Source of the DNA: MFD04580-c1 sp963702995
Lineage (GTDB): Bacteria; Planctomycetota; Phycisphaerae; Tepidisphaerales; Tepidisphaeraceae
DNA length: 64,000 bases
Assembly (NCBI GenBank): GCA_963702995.1
Contig: OY969783.1
Coordinates: forward strand, 806,001-870,000
Direction of reading: 5' to 3'
The notes below the pieces were generated by a model that saw only the letters and a list, made by a program, of their open reading frames with translations, was not told where the DNA came from and did no database searches. Position numbers and translations under genes: made by a program. Below, in pieces: positions 18,763-28,485 of the stretch (position 1 is its first letter; each line of letters begins with the position of its first letter).

Positions 18763-20267
18763 CTCTTCCCAGCCGAGCGATCGTTCGACGGCCGCCAGCC
18801 AGCGGGCGTGCAGGCGGTCGCGGTCGAAGGGGCTGAACGTCGGCTGCCAGCTTCGGTCCGCCTTCCAGTGGCTTCGGAGATGGGCGAAGTCGTCCCAGAA
18901 ACCGACCGCCAGGCCGGCGGCGTACGCGGCGCCGAGCGCTGTCGTTTCAGTCACGGTCGGCCGCGTGACCGGCACGCCGAGCAGGTCCGCCTGGAACTGC
19001 ATCAGCAGGTCGTTGCGGCTCATGCCGCCGTCCACCCGAAGGGACGCCAGCGCCAGGCCCGAATCTTTCCGCATGGCGTCGAGCACATCGAGTGTCTGGA
19101 ACGCCGTCGCCTCGAGCACCGCCCGGGCGAGGTGGCCGCGTGTCGCGTAGCCCGTCAACCCGGCAACCAATCCCCGCGCATCAGAGCGCCAGTGGGGGGC
19201 GAAGAGCCCTGAGAAAGCGGGCACGAAATAAACGCCCCCGTTGTCCGCGACCGTTCGCGCCAGGGCTTCGATTTCGTCCGACGAACGGATCATCCCCAGG
19301 TTGTCCCGCAGCCACTGCACGAGCGACCCCGCCATCGCCACCGACCCCTCCAAGGCATAAACCGGCGCCGCCCGGCCGATCTGGTAGGCGACGGTCGTCA
19401 GCAGCCCGCTGGCCGACTGCACGGGCGATGTCCCCGTGTTGAGCAGCATGAAGCAACCGGTGCCGTAGGTGTTCTTCGATTCGCCGGCTTCGAAGCAGGT
19501 CTGCCCGACGAGGGCCGCCTGCTGATCGCCAAGGTCGCCGCAGACGCGGACCACGGCCCCGAACGGCCCGCTCGGCCGCGTGACGCCGAAGGCGTCGGCG
19601 TGGCTCGACGGGACGATCTTCGGAAGCATCCCGCGGGGGACGCCGAAATGCCCGAGCATCTCCTCGTCCCACTCCAGCGACTCAAGCCCCATCAGCATCG
19701 TGCGGCTGGCGTTGGTCACATCCGTCACGTGCCGCCCGCCGTCCGGCCCGCCCGTTAGATGCCAGATCAGCCAGCTATCGATCGTCCCGAAGATCGCCCG
19801 CCCCTCGGCCGCCGCCTCGCGAACGCCGGCAACGTTCTCCAGAACCCACTTCAATTTCGGCCCGCAGAAGTACGTGGAGAGCGGCAACCCGACGCGTTTG
19901 CGAAAGCGGTTCTGCCCCCCGTCGGCCGCCAGGGAATCGCAGATCGGCTTGGTCCGCGTGTCCTGCCAGACGATCGCATTACAGAGCGGCCGCCCGGTGC
20001 GAGGGTCCCAGACGACGGTCGTCTCGCGCTGGTTCGCGACGCCGATCGCGGCGATGTCGGCCCCTCTCGCGCCGCGCGGGCCAGGGCGCCGCGGACGACG
20101 GCTTGCGTGTTGGCCCAGATCTCCAGCGGGTCATGCTCGACCCACCCCGGCCGCGGGTAAATCTGGGCGTGCTCCTTCTGGTCGAACGCGACCGGGTGGT
20201 CGCGGTCGAACAGAATGCACCGGGTGCTGGTTGTCCCTTGGTCGATTGCGGCAACTAGTGAAGCCAT
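18733..20267 (-). CDS. glpK: Glycerol kinase, interrupted by one frameshift
   Basis: GlpK phosphorylates glycerol to sn-glycerol 3-phosphate. The N-terminal piece (from the ATG at 20267) has the phosphate-1 motif AAIDQGTTSTRCILFDRD and QIYPRPGWVEHDPLEIW. After the shift come QRETTVVWDPRTGRPL, NAIVWQDTRT, STYFCGPKLKWVL, SWLIWHLTGG, GDQQAALVGQTCFEAGESKNTYGTG and the FGGY-type RVDGGMSRND. The frame breaks at a run of four C (20061-20064); a fifth base restores AREGADIAAIGVANQRETT. Repaired length is about 511 residues, normal for the family. No glpF or glpD is adjacent. The C-terminus runs into a repeat element. Confidence 0.93.
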
Positions 20268-20659
20268 GCGGCGGGTCCCTTGTTGCCGCCAACTATACCG
20301 TGCCGCGCAGCCCAGACGAACGCCGACGCGCTGGCCCGCGATTCTCAGGGACCGTAGGGCAGACAAACGGGAACTATCCGCGCACCGGGGCGTCTACGCA
20401 CGCATGCTCCGCCGCTTCTTCGCAGTCGTGTCCCTCCTGGCCTGCGCACAGTCCTGGCGGCCGCAGCGATCCCCACCACCGAACCTATCCCGTCTGCCGC
20501 GCCAATCCCGGCCACCGAAAGCAATCAAGCCACCGGCCCGCCACAGATCCCGCCCGGCCGGCCCCCGCGCCGGTGCTGACGCCGATCGCCCGGATACTCG
20601 ACGGCGATTTCTGCCCCGGCGTTGGCGGCCACTATTACACGGCCGAGTGGGACCTGCCG

Positions 20660-22015
20660 ATGACCAACCTCTGGGCGGCCCCGGCGTATTTCTGCCGCGA
20701 GTTGATCGCGGTCGCGGCGGCGGCCGCCGCGGTGCCGCTGGCGCGGCGAGCCCTCCGCCTGTCTCGGCGGCGGGGCATCGTCGGGCAACCTCAATGCCGC
20801 CGCTGCGGCTACTGCCTGTCCAAGCTGACGTCCGATCGCTGCCCCGAGTGCGGCACCCGCCTCACCGACCGCACCCGCGGCGTCGCCCGGCCTGTCGGAC
20901 GTCGTGTCGCGATGTGCGCGTCCCTCGCGTTCCTGCTGTTCCTGGCCTATCCGGCGATGCATGTTGCCCGTGTCGGGCGCGTCACCGAGCCCCTTTGGCC
21001 GCGGCCGATCTGGTCTTGTCGCGTCGGGAACTACGTCGATCGTCATTGGGGCAGCACCCCGCTCGGACAGAGACTGGTCGTCCATGGCTCGCGGATCGTC
21101 GAGAAGGACACCGCCGGAACGGTCGTGCGCGCGTTCGACCCGGTCCCGGGGCGCATCCTGTTCAGTTTCAATAAGGCCGACCCCGGGTCGTTGCTGGTTC
21201 ACATTGACGCGGACTGGCCCGCCAGCCGCTACCTCGACCCGACAGCCCCCGAGAAAGCCGCGAAGATGTGGGGCGTGCGGCAGTGGGCACGATGGAGCAC
21301 CGAGACGGGAACCCTCGCGGCCCGCCGCACGTTCGGCTTCGACGCCGAAGCGGCAACGGATGGCAAGCAAATCTGTCTGCTTCCCAGCCCTCCCTCGCCC
21401 GTCATAGCGCAGCTTGTTCTGGAACCGCCGGCGTGGCGGTGCTATGACGCCACCACCGGTGAGCTTCTTCCCAAACCGGCGTGGCTCGCCGAAGGGCCGG
21501 TGCAGGCATGCCTGCCAGAGCGCTCGCCCTGGGCCTTCACGCTCGACTGGGAGGGCCACACCGTGCGGGCCTACGACAAGGCGACCGGGCACGTCGCGGC
21601 CGCCATCCCGATCAATTATGCGGTCGATCGGGGCGACTTCTCATCGTTGGCCCGCCTTTCCGTCACGCCCGACGGGCGCCTCATGCTGTTGCAGAAACCC
21701 TGCGGCGACGTGGCGGAGCTTTTCGACGTAGAAACTCGCAAGCGGCTCCGGACTTTCGACGGAGCGCGCTTCGACGGGGCGAGCCCGCGCCTCACCTACT
21801 ACGGCCACTCCGCCGGCGACGAGGCGGACGGGTCGTTCAAGCTGGAAATCCGCGAAACCAGCACGGACCGGCTCGTCTGCACAGTAGCAGGCGCGGGGTC
21901 GCCGCGGCGGGTCGAGCTCCGCTTCTCGCCGGACGAGCGTTACCTCTTCTGCCACGGCCTCAACGAGAAGGCGCCAGCGAACGAATGGCTCATCTTCGAG
22001 ATCCCGGCCAAATAG
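20660..22015 (+). CDS. Planctomycete zinc-ribbon membrane protein with beta-propeller-like C-terminus
   Basis: Residues 1-35 include a hydrophobic helix (ELIAVAAAAAAVPLA). A rubredoxin-like ribbon CRRCGYCLSKLTSDRCPECG follows, then a second helix (VAMCASLAFLLFLAYPAMHV) and an extracytoplasmic part of about 340 residues. That part contains propeller-like strands such as CYDATTGELLPKP, VRAYDKATGHVAAAI and RLSVTPDGRLMLL. The CxxCGYxL...CPECG ribbon before a helix is common in planctomycete membrane proteins of unknown function. Upstream, from an ATG at 20404, a signal-like stretch (MLRRFFAVVSLLAC) and a Pro/Thr-rich segment run in other frames up to this one. With two one-base repairs they would extend the protein N-terminally, so the start is uncertain. 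Confidence 0.6.
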   Translation: MTNLWAAPAYFCRELIAVAAAAAAVPLARRALRLSRRRGIVGQPQCRRCGYCLSKLTSDRCPECGTRLTDRTRGVARPVGRRVAMCASLAFLLFLAYPAMHVARVGRVTEPLWPRPIWSCRVGNYVDRHWGSTPLGQRLVVHGSRIVEKDTAGTVVRAFDPVPGRILFSFNKADPGSLLVHIDADWPASRYLDPTAPEKAAKMWGVRQWARWSTETGTLAARRTFGFDAEAATDGKQICLLPSPPSPVIAQLVLEPPAWRCYDATTGELLPKPAWLAEGPVQACLPERSPWAFTLDWEGHTVRAYDKATGHVAAAIPINYAVDRGDFSSLARLSVTPDGRLMLLQKPCGDVAELFDVETRKRLRTFDGARFDGASPRLTYYGHSAGDEADGSFKLEIRETSTDRLVCTVAGAGSPRRVELRFSPDERYLFCHGLNEKAPANEWLIFEIPAK

Positions 22016-22174
22016 CAGTCAGACGACAACTCTTCCAGGGGGTCCTTGGGCACAGCGAATGTGCCCGTGCATGTCAGGCCGCGTTCCCCAAAGAGACAGA
22101 GATTTGCGGTAGACGGCATTGCGCCTCCGCGCTACCGTTCTCGGAGCCTCCGCCGAGCCGGGTTTTGATACGTT

Positions 22175-23788
22175 ATGACCGCAGTCAAGTCAGCCCACTC
22201 TCTGGACTATGCGTCGCGGCCCGCGCCGGCGACGTATAACCCCTGGCTGGTGGCCGTCGTCGTTTCGATGGCGACGTTCATGGAGGTGCTGGACACCTCG
22301 ATCGCCAACGTCGCGCTGCCGCACATCGCGGGGAATTTGTCGGCCGACCTGAGCGAGGCGACGTGGGTCCTGACGAGCTACCTGGTTTCCAACGCGATCA
22401 TCTTGCCGATCAGCGGGTGGTTGGCGTCGGTCATCGGCCGCAAGCGGTTCTACATGGGCTGCGTGGCGTTGTTCATGATCAGCTCGCTTCTGTGCGGGCT
22501 GGCGCCGAACCTCCCGCTGCTCATTTTCTTCAGGGTCCTGCAGGGGATCGGCGGCGGGGGGCTGGCGCCCAGTGAGCAGGCGATCCTGACCGACACCTTC
22601 CCGCCCAAGAAGCGGGGAATGGCGTTCGCGGTCTACGGGATCGCCATCGTCGTCGCGCCCGCGGTCGGGCCGACGCTGGGGGGATGGATCACCGACAATT
22701 TCTCCTGGCGGTGGATCTTCTTCATCAATGTGCCGGTTGGGCTGGTGTCGCTCTACCTCAGCTACCTGGTCGTCCACGACCCGCCGGAGATGGACGCGCG
22801 GCGGAAGAAACTGCTGAAGCGCGGGTTAAACATCGACTTCGTCGGCTTCGTCTCGGTGGCGCTGGGGCTGGGGGCGATGCAGGTCGTACTGGACAAGGGG
22901 CAGGAGGATGACTGGTTCGGGTCGCGCTTTATTACGGCGTTCGCAATCATCGCCGTGGTGGGCATCCTCTTCCACATCGTCTGGGAGCTGATGATCGACG
23001 AGCCGATCGTCGATCTGCCGCTCCTGAAGGACCGGACCTTCCTGGTGTCGAACATTGTGATGTTCGCCGTCGGGTTCATCCTCTTTGGCAGCACGGTGCT
23101 CGTGCCGCAGTTCCTGCAAGCACAGATGGGGTATCAGGCGACGGACGCGGGGCTGGCGATCACGCCGGGCGGGTTTGTGGTGATGGCGCTGATGCCGCTG
23201 GTGGGGACGCTGGTCGGCAAGTATCAGGCGAAGTGGCTGATCATCTTCGGGATGGCGGTCAGTTCCGCCGCCCTCTATCACATGACCGACTTTGACCTTC
23301 AGGTCAGCTACGCGCATGTGGCCTGGGCGCGCATGTTTCAGATGGTGGGGCTGGCCTTCCTGTTCGTGCCGATCAACACGGCCGCCTATGCCAAGCTGCC
23401 GCCGGACAAGAGCACGAACGCGTCGGCCCTCTTGAACCTGTCGCGCAACATCGGGGGGAGTTTCGGGATTTCGCTGGTGACGACCGTGCTCGCCCGCCGC
23501 TCGCAATTCCACCAGTCGCGGCTGGTCGAGCACCTCACGCCGTACGACCCGATGTACCAGGCGGCCGTCAAAACGCTGTCCGCGACGCTCAGCGGCGGGG
23601 GCGGCTCGGGGAGCGTCCTGGCCGGCCAGCAGGCGCAGGCTTCCATTGCCGGGCAGATGATGGCGCAGGCGTCGATGCTGAGCTACATTGATGCCTTCTG
23701 GATCCTGTCGATGTCGGCGCTGTGCATGATCCCGCTGGCGCTATTGATGCGAGGGAACAAGCCGGGCGGCGGGGCAGCGGGGCATTGA
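22175..23788 (+). CDS. DHA2-family multidrug/H+ antiporter (EmrB/QacA type)
   Basis: A 537-residue inner-membrane protein with about 14 helices. Hallmarks are MEVLDTSIANVALPHIAGNL in helix 1 (motif D1, with the conserved Asp), WVLTSYLVSNAI, IGRKRFYMG (motif A) and RVLQGIGGGGLAPSEQAIL (motif B). Motif C reads APAVGPTLGGWITDN, and SWRWIFFINVPVG follows. These identify the drug:H+ antiporter-2 group. There is no adjacent EmrA membrane-fusion gene or TolC-like gene, so it may act alone or with a partner elsewhere. The upstream 160 bases contain a short hairpin (GGGCAC ... GTGCCC, about 22048-22066). Substrates are not predictable. Confidence 0.92.
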   Translation: MTAVKSAHSLDYASRPAPATYNPWLVAVVVSMATFMEVLDTSIANVALPHIAGNLSADLSEATWVLTSYLVSNAIILPISGWLASVIGRKRFYMGCVALFMISSLLCGLAPNLPLLIFFRVLQGIGGGGLAPSEQAILTDTFPPKKRGMAFAVYGIAIVVAPAVGPTLGGWITDNFSWRWIFFINVPVGLVSLYLSYLVVHDPPEMDARRKKLLKRGLNIDFVGFVSVALGLGAMQVVLDKGQEDDWFGSRFITAFAIIAVVGILFHIVWELMIDEPIVDLPLLKDRTFLVSNIVMFAVGFILFGSTVLVPQFLQAQMGYQATDAGLAITPGGFVVMALMPLVGTLVGKYQAKWLIIFGMAVSSAALYHMTDFDLQVSYAHVAWARMFQMVGLAFLFVPINTAAYAKLPPDKSTNASALLNLSRNIGGSFGISLVTTVLARRSQFHQSRLVEHLTPYDPMYQAAVKTLSATLSGGGGSGSVLAGQQAQASIAGQMMAQASMLSYIDAFWILSMSALCMIPLALLMRGNKPGGGAAGH

Positions 23789-23805
23789 TCAACGCAGTTG
23801 CGGGC

Positions 23806-23840
23806 AAAATCCGAAGAACCAAATCCGAAATCGGAGGGAA
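23806..23840. repeat. Single arm of the AATCCGAA element
   Basis: AAATCCGAAGAACC and AAATCCGAAATCGGAGGGAA follow the exporter stop by 18 bases. An AG-rich stretch continues to about 23872, but no inverted partner arm is present before the next gene. It looks like a half-copy or decayed copy of the elements at 2202, 53526 and 63652. Confidence 0.7.
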
Positions 23841-23994
23841 GGAACAAGGGGAGAGGGAGAAACCGGCTGAAAACGTCCGGAACTCGCTCAGGGCCCGAGC
23901 GAACGGTCCGCACGAGAGCCGGTCGCCCTGCGCAAGCAGAGCGTCTCTCGAGCGCTCTCGTGCAGGCCCTACGAGCGGACCGAACAACGAGCCT

Positions 23995-26623
23995 TCACTC
24001 CCGCGTCAGCGCTTCATCGAGATTGAGGATCATCAGGCAGAGGCTTGTCCAGGCGGCGTGGTCGGTCGGGCTGAGGCGGGCGTCGCGCTGGGATTCGCCG
24101 ACGGCGAGCAACGCCTCGGCCGCTCCCTGGTCGGCATACTCATGTTCGAGGCGTTCGGCGGCCGCCAGGAGGATCGCCGATTCCGCCTCGCGCGGGGGCG
24201 GGCAAGGACCAACCGGTAGGCAAGATCCAACCGATCCTTGGGGGCGTCACCCGCTTCGAGCATGACGCGCTGCGCCAGCGCCCGGGCCGCCTCGACGAAG
24301 GTCGTGTCGTTGAGGGTCGTCAGCGCGTGCAGCGGCGTATTGGTCCGGCTCAGCTTGACGGTGCAGACCTGGCGCGACGCCGTGTCGAAGAACTCCGTCG
24401 GCGCGACGATTCGCCGCCAGAAGGTATAGACGCTTCGGCGATAGAGGGACTCGCCATGGTCCTGCTTGAACTTGATGATCCCGAACGTCGCCTCTTCCCA
24501 GATCTCCGGCGGCTGGTAGGGGTTGACCGGCGGGCCGCCGAGCTTCTCCACCAGGAGCCCGCTGACGGCCAGGGCCTGATCGCGCAGCATGAATGCCGGC
24601 ATGCGCATGCGGCCGCCGCGCGCAGCAGGCGGTTCTCCGGGTCCCGCTCGAACAGCGCCGGCGTCACCTTTGACGACTGCCGGTACGCCGCGCTCGTCAC
24701 GATCAGTCGATGCAGCCGCTTAACGTCCCACTCGCTTTCGATGAAGTCGCGGGCGAGCCAGTCCAGCAGCTCGGGATGCACCGGCTTCTCCCCCTGCGCG
24801 CCGAAGTCATCGACTGTTTTCACCAGCCCGTACCCGAAGAACTGCTGCCAGAAGCGATTCACGGTGACGCGGGAAGTGAGCGGGTGGTCCGGCGACACGA
24901 GCCACCGCGCCAACGCCAGGCGGTCATGCGGCGCGTCGGCCGGCAGGGGGGGCAAGACGGCCGGCGTGCCCGCCGTGACGGGGTCGGCGGGCTTGTCGTA
25001 CGCCCCTTTGACCAGCACGAAGGTCGGCCGCGGCTTTTTCATCTCCTCCATCACCATCACCCGGGGGACGACGGTGGAAAACTGCGTGCGTTTGTCGGTC
25101 GCGGCGAAAAACCGTTCGACGGCCGCGATGTAGGTCGGCTCGGTGTCGCGCAGCTTTGGGATGATCTCGCGGAAAGACGGCAGGTAACGCTTTTCCGGCG
25201 GCTGCTTCAGCGTGCCGACGATGTTGCCCGAAAGTGACGCCAGCTTGGGTGCGTCGGCGATCGTGCCGCCTTTGGGGAAGGTGAACGTCTCATTCTCCAG
25301 GCGGGTCACTTCCGCGGCGGCCGCCGCCACCGCCTCATCAAGCTCCTTGGCCGTCGCCCGCTGCTGGGGCGTCGAGAAATCGACCACCGGCGCCGTCTGC
25401 CCGGCCCCGCCGGCGCCCGTCACCGGCGTATTGTTGAAGAAGGCGAAGAGTTGGTAGTACTCCTTCTGGGTGATCGGGTCGAACTTATGGTCGTGGCAGC
25501 GGCAGCAGCCGACGGTCAGCCCGAGCCAGACGGTGCCGGTCGTCTCCACCTGGTCCATCACGTACTCGACGCGGTTCTCTTCGGCGATGCGTCCGCCCTC
25601 GCCGTTGATCATGTGATTGCGGCAGAACCCCGTCGCCAGTTTCTCCTCCGGCGTCGCATCGGGCAGCAGGTCGCCGGCGAGCTGTCGGATGGTGAACTGG
25701 TCGTACGGCATGTTCTCGTTGAACGCCCGAATCGCCCAATCGCGCCACGGCCACATCGTGCGAGTGTTGTCCCCCTGGTAGCCATTGGTGTCGGCGTACC
25801 GAGCGGCGTCGAGCCATTCCCAGACCATCCGCTCGCCGTACCGCGGCGACGCGAAGAGCCGATCGACCAGCTTCTCGTACGCATCCGGCGACGCGTCTGC
25901 CACGAACGCGTCCACTTCGGCGGGAGTGGGGGGCAGGCCGGTAAGGTCGAGCGTCACGCGACGGATCAGCGTCGCCCGCGGCGCCTCGGGTGAGGGGCTC
26001 AACCCTTCGCGCTCCAACCGGGCAAGGATGAAGCGATCGATCGCATTCCGCGGCCACGCGGCGTCGTTCACGGCCGGCGGTTCGGCCTTCACCGGCGGCA
26101 CGAGCGACCAGTGCTGGCCCCACTTCGCCCCTTGTTGGACCCACGCCTTCAGCACCTCAACCTGGGCGGCCGACAGTTGCCGGTGCGACCTGGCGGGCGG
26201 CATCTTCTCGTCTTCATCCTCGGAGAGGATGCGGGCGATCAGCAGGCTTTGCTCCGGATGCCCGGGGACGATCGCCTGCTGCCCGTCATGATCCACAAAC
26301 GGCCCTTGCTTGGGGTCGAGCAGGTCGAACCGCAGATGCGCCTTGCGCTGGGCCGCGTCGGGCCCGTGACAGTGATAGCAGTTGTCGGACAGGATCGGCT
26401 GGACGTCTCGATTGAAATCGATTGTGGACGAAGCGGCCCGCACGATCGAAGGAGAAAGGGCGATCGCCAGAGCGATGGCGATCGAGCCGATCGACAGCAG
26501 GAACTTTCGGTCGTTGAGCGAAGGATCCCAGCGAGCCGCGACCGTCGGGGAGCGGTCTGCGCCCGGCGACAGTTGTTTTGCGAGCTCATGTGGGGCGCCA
26601 AAGGGCGCCGACCGCTCCCTCAC
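23995..26623 (-). CDS. PSCyt1-DUF1549-DUF1553 secreted cytochrome-type protein (two frameshifts)
   Basis: A signal peptide (KFLLSIGSIAIALAIAL) leads into a PSCyt1 haem-binding domain (DVQPILSDNCYHCHGPDAAQ, CxxCH). DUF1549 follows (RNAIDRFILARLEREGLSPS, DLTGLPPTPAEVDAFV, and a second CCRCHDHKFDPI), then DUF1553 (DRLALARWLVSPDHPLTSRV, NRFWQQFFGYGLVKT). The frame breaks at about 24612-24625 and again at the G-run 24191-24203; the last piece ends LCLMILNLDEALTRE at 23995. The longest frame opens at 26833, but that stretch is a repeat element, so a start at or after the GTG at 26623 is likelier. These proteins are a planctomycete and verrucomicrobial speciality of unproven function, usually paired with DUF1501 proteins as here. 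Confidence 0.85.
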
Positions 26624-26737
26624 CAGACTGTCGGAAAACCCAAAAAACGCCGAAAAGTGCTTCGATTTTCGCTCAAAAACGGCAGTCGTCAGGCCGCTGT
26701 TACCGGTTTTTCCACAGTCTGTCACGGTCGCGGCTCG
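26624..26737. repeat. 98-bp element with terminal inverted repeats, copy A
   Basis: CAGACTGT (26624-26631) and ACAGTCTG (26714-26721) bound the element. Between them are AAAACCCAAAAAACGCCG, TTTTCGCTCAAAAACGGC and CCGCTGTTACCGGTTTTT. The copy at 55081-55192 is the same sequence inverted, with scattered differences, and the similarity continues about 16 bases past one terminus (ACGG-CGCGGCTCG). It has no coding capacity and lies just upstream of the PSCyt1 gene. Confidence 0.85.
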
Positions 26738-26899
26738 CGCGGAGCCCGGTCGGGGCGACGGAAACGGAATGGTTACCATCACTTCAACTCTCGACAAAGC
26801 GACAGGGTGAATGCTCGGGAAATGGGCCGCCAAACGGGCCTCGTCAGCTTACTCTACTGCCGCGCGGGTCGCTCGTTCGGTAGGCCGGCGGGCCAACGG

Positions 26900-28339
26900 T
26901 CACGCGAAGATCGCCTTCACCACCTCGCCGGAGACGTCCGTCAGGCGGTAGTCACGCCCGGCGTGACGGAAGGTGAGCTTTTCGTGGTCAATCCCCATCG
27001 CGTGCAGGATCGTCGCGTGCAGGTCGTGAACGGACACCTTATCCTCGATCGCGTAATAGCCGAAGTCATCCGTCTGGCCGACGCTGAGGCCGGGCTTAAC
27101 GCCGCCGCCGGCGAACCACATGGTGAACCCGTGCGGGTTGTGGTCGCGCCCGTTGCGGTGGCGGCCCTCAGACCCGTCCTGAAACTCGAAGACCGGCGTC
27201 CGCCCGAATTCGCTGCCGCACATCACCAGGGTGTCGTCGAGCATTCCGCGCGAGCGGAGGTCGCGCAGGAGCCCCGCGATCGGCTTATCGACGGCGGCCG
27301 CGTTGCTGCGATGGCCGTCGTACAGGTCCTTGTGCTGATCCCACAGGTTGCCAAAGGCCTTCGTGGAGTGCATCAGCGTGATGTACCGGACGCCGGCCTC
27401 GGCGAATCGCCGCGCCATCAGGCAGGCACGCCCGAAGTCGTCGGTGGTGGGCTCGCCGACGCCGTACAGCTCGCGCGTCGCGTGCGATTCGCCCTCGATC
27501 GACATGACCCCTGGCGCCTCGGCCTGCATGCGGAAGGCAAGCTCCATGTTCTGGATCTCGGCCTCCAGCGCCCGATCCGGGCCGCTGCGCCGCTGGTGGT
27601 CGCGATTCATCGCCTGCACCAGATCCAGCCGCTTGCGTTGGCCGGGCGTGGCGCCTTTCAGGTTGTCCCATTCGCGATCACGCGACTTCTCGTCCGGCCG
27701 CCCGATCGCCGTCCCGGAATAACGCGCGGGAAGGAACGCGCTCGACGTGCTCTTGGGCGTCCCGGGCATGATTTCGACGAAGGCCGGGAGGTTGTCATTC
27801 TCCGTCCCCAGGCCGTACGAGAGCCACGACCCGATCGCCGGGCGCGCCTCGCGGCCGGCGCCGGTGAAGATCATGTTCTTCGCGGTGAAATGATCCTCGT
27901 TGTCGTGATAGAGCGACTTGATGAAGCACAACTCGTCGATGAGTTGGTTCACCTCGGGGAACAGGTCCGACGCCCACGCCCCGTTCCGCCCCCATTGCTT
28001 CCATCCGAACGGCGAGGCGAGCACCTGCCCGGTCGGGGCGAACGTGAACTTCGGCTTGGCGATGCTGGGCGGCAGCGGCTTGCCGTCATATCGGGCGAGC
28101 GCCGGCTTGTAGTCGTACGAATCAATTTGCGAGAGCCCGCCGTCAAGGAAGATATAGATGACCCGCTTCGCCCGCGCGGGGAACATCGGCGGCTGGGCCG
28201 CGAACGGATGATCCGCCGCGGCGGCCGCCATCGTGCGGCGGACCAGCGCGTCGGTCAGCGCGACGCTTCCGAACCCGAGCGCCGCGCGACGAAGGACATC
28301 GCGGCGGGTCAAAGAGGATGGGGGGACTCGATGAACCAT
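26900..28339 (-). CDS. DUF1501 (sulfatase-like) secreted protein
   Basis: A 479-residue member of the DUF1501 family, an alkaline-phosphatase/sulfatase-like fold. A twin-arginine type leader (SLTRRDVLRRAALGFGSVAL) starts at the ATG at 28339; an upstream in-frame extension is repeat DNA. The core has VIYIFLDGGLSQIDSYDYKP, ELCFIKSLYHDNEDHF, AIGSWLSYGLGTENDNLPAFV, LVMCGSEFGRTPVFE, GRDHNPHGFTMWFAGGGVKPG and SVHDLHATILHAMGIDHEKL. The Asp and His residues are those of the family metal site. It sits between two DUF1549/DUF1553 genes on the same strand, the standard planctomycete arrangement. The substrate is unknown; Tat export suggests folding or metal loading in the cytoplasm. Confidence 0.92.
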   Translation of the reverse strand: MVHRVPPSSLTRRDVLRRAALGFGSVALTDALVRRTMAAAAADHPFAAQPPMFPARAKRVIYIFLDGGLSQIDSYDYKPALARYDGKPLPPSIAKPKFTFAPTGQVLASPFGWKQWGRNGAWASDLFPEVNQLIDELCFIKSLYHDNEDHFTAKNMIFTGAGREARPAIGSWLSYGLGTENDNLPAFVEIMPGTPKSTSSAFLPARYSGTAIGRPDEKSRDREWDNLKGATPGQRKRLDLVQAMNRDHQRRSGPDRALEAEIQNMELAFRMQAEAPGVMSIEGESHATRELYGVGEPTTDDFGRACLMARRFAEAGVRYITLMHSTKAFGNLWDQHKDLYDGHRSNAAAVDKPIAGLLRDLRSRGMLDDTLVMCGSEFGRTPVFEFQDGSEGRHRNGRDHNPHGFTMWFAGGGVKPGLSVGQTDDFGYYAIEDKVSVHDLHATILHAMGIDHEKLTFRHAGRDYRLTDVSGEVVKAIFA

Positions 28340-28353
28340 TGGATTCTTTATCA

Positions 28354-28472
28354 GGCACGGACCGCGTGCCGCCACAAACCGCGCGACACTGGTAACAGGC
28401 ACACTCCGTGTGCCGTGGCTCTTGCACGTTCTTCGAGCCAAAGGCGGACGGCACACGGAGTATGCCTGCTAC
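28354..28472. repeat. GGCACACGGAGT palindromic element
   Basis: The outer arms GTAACAGGCACACTCCGTG (from 28392) and CACGGAGTATGCCTGCTAC (to 28472, preceded by ACGGCA) are inverse copies. GGCTC and GAGCC pair inside them around CTTGCACGTTCTTC. A smaller hairpin GGCACGG/CCGTGCC-like (28354-28370) lies alongside. It occupies the gap between the two minus-strand genes, and no second copy was found in the window. Confidence 0.7.
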
Positions 28473-28485
28473 CTTGCCCTACGAG

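Noticed and set aside
19580..20659. A long plus-strand N-terminal extension of the zinc-ribbon membrane protein
   Set aside because: The first part is antisense to glpK and has no signal or domain features; the start was placed at 20660, with a possible frameshifted leader from 20404.
22048..22066. Operator hairpin upstream of the DHA2 exporter
   Set aside because: The six-base stem GGGCAC/GTGCCC is too short to separate from chance in DNA of this composition, and no regulator gene is adjacent.
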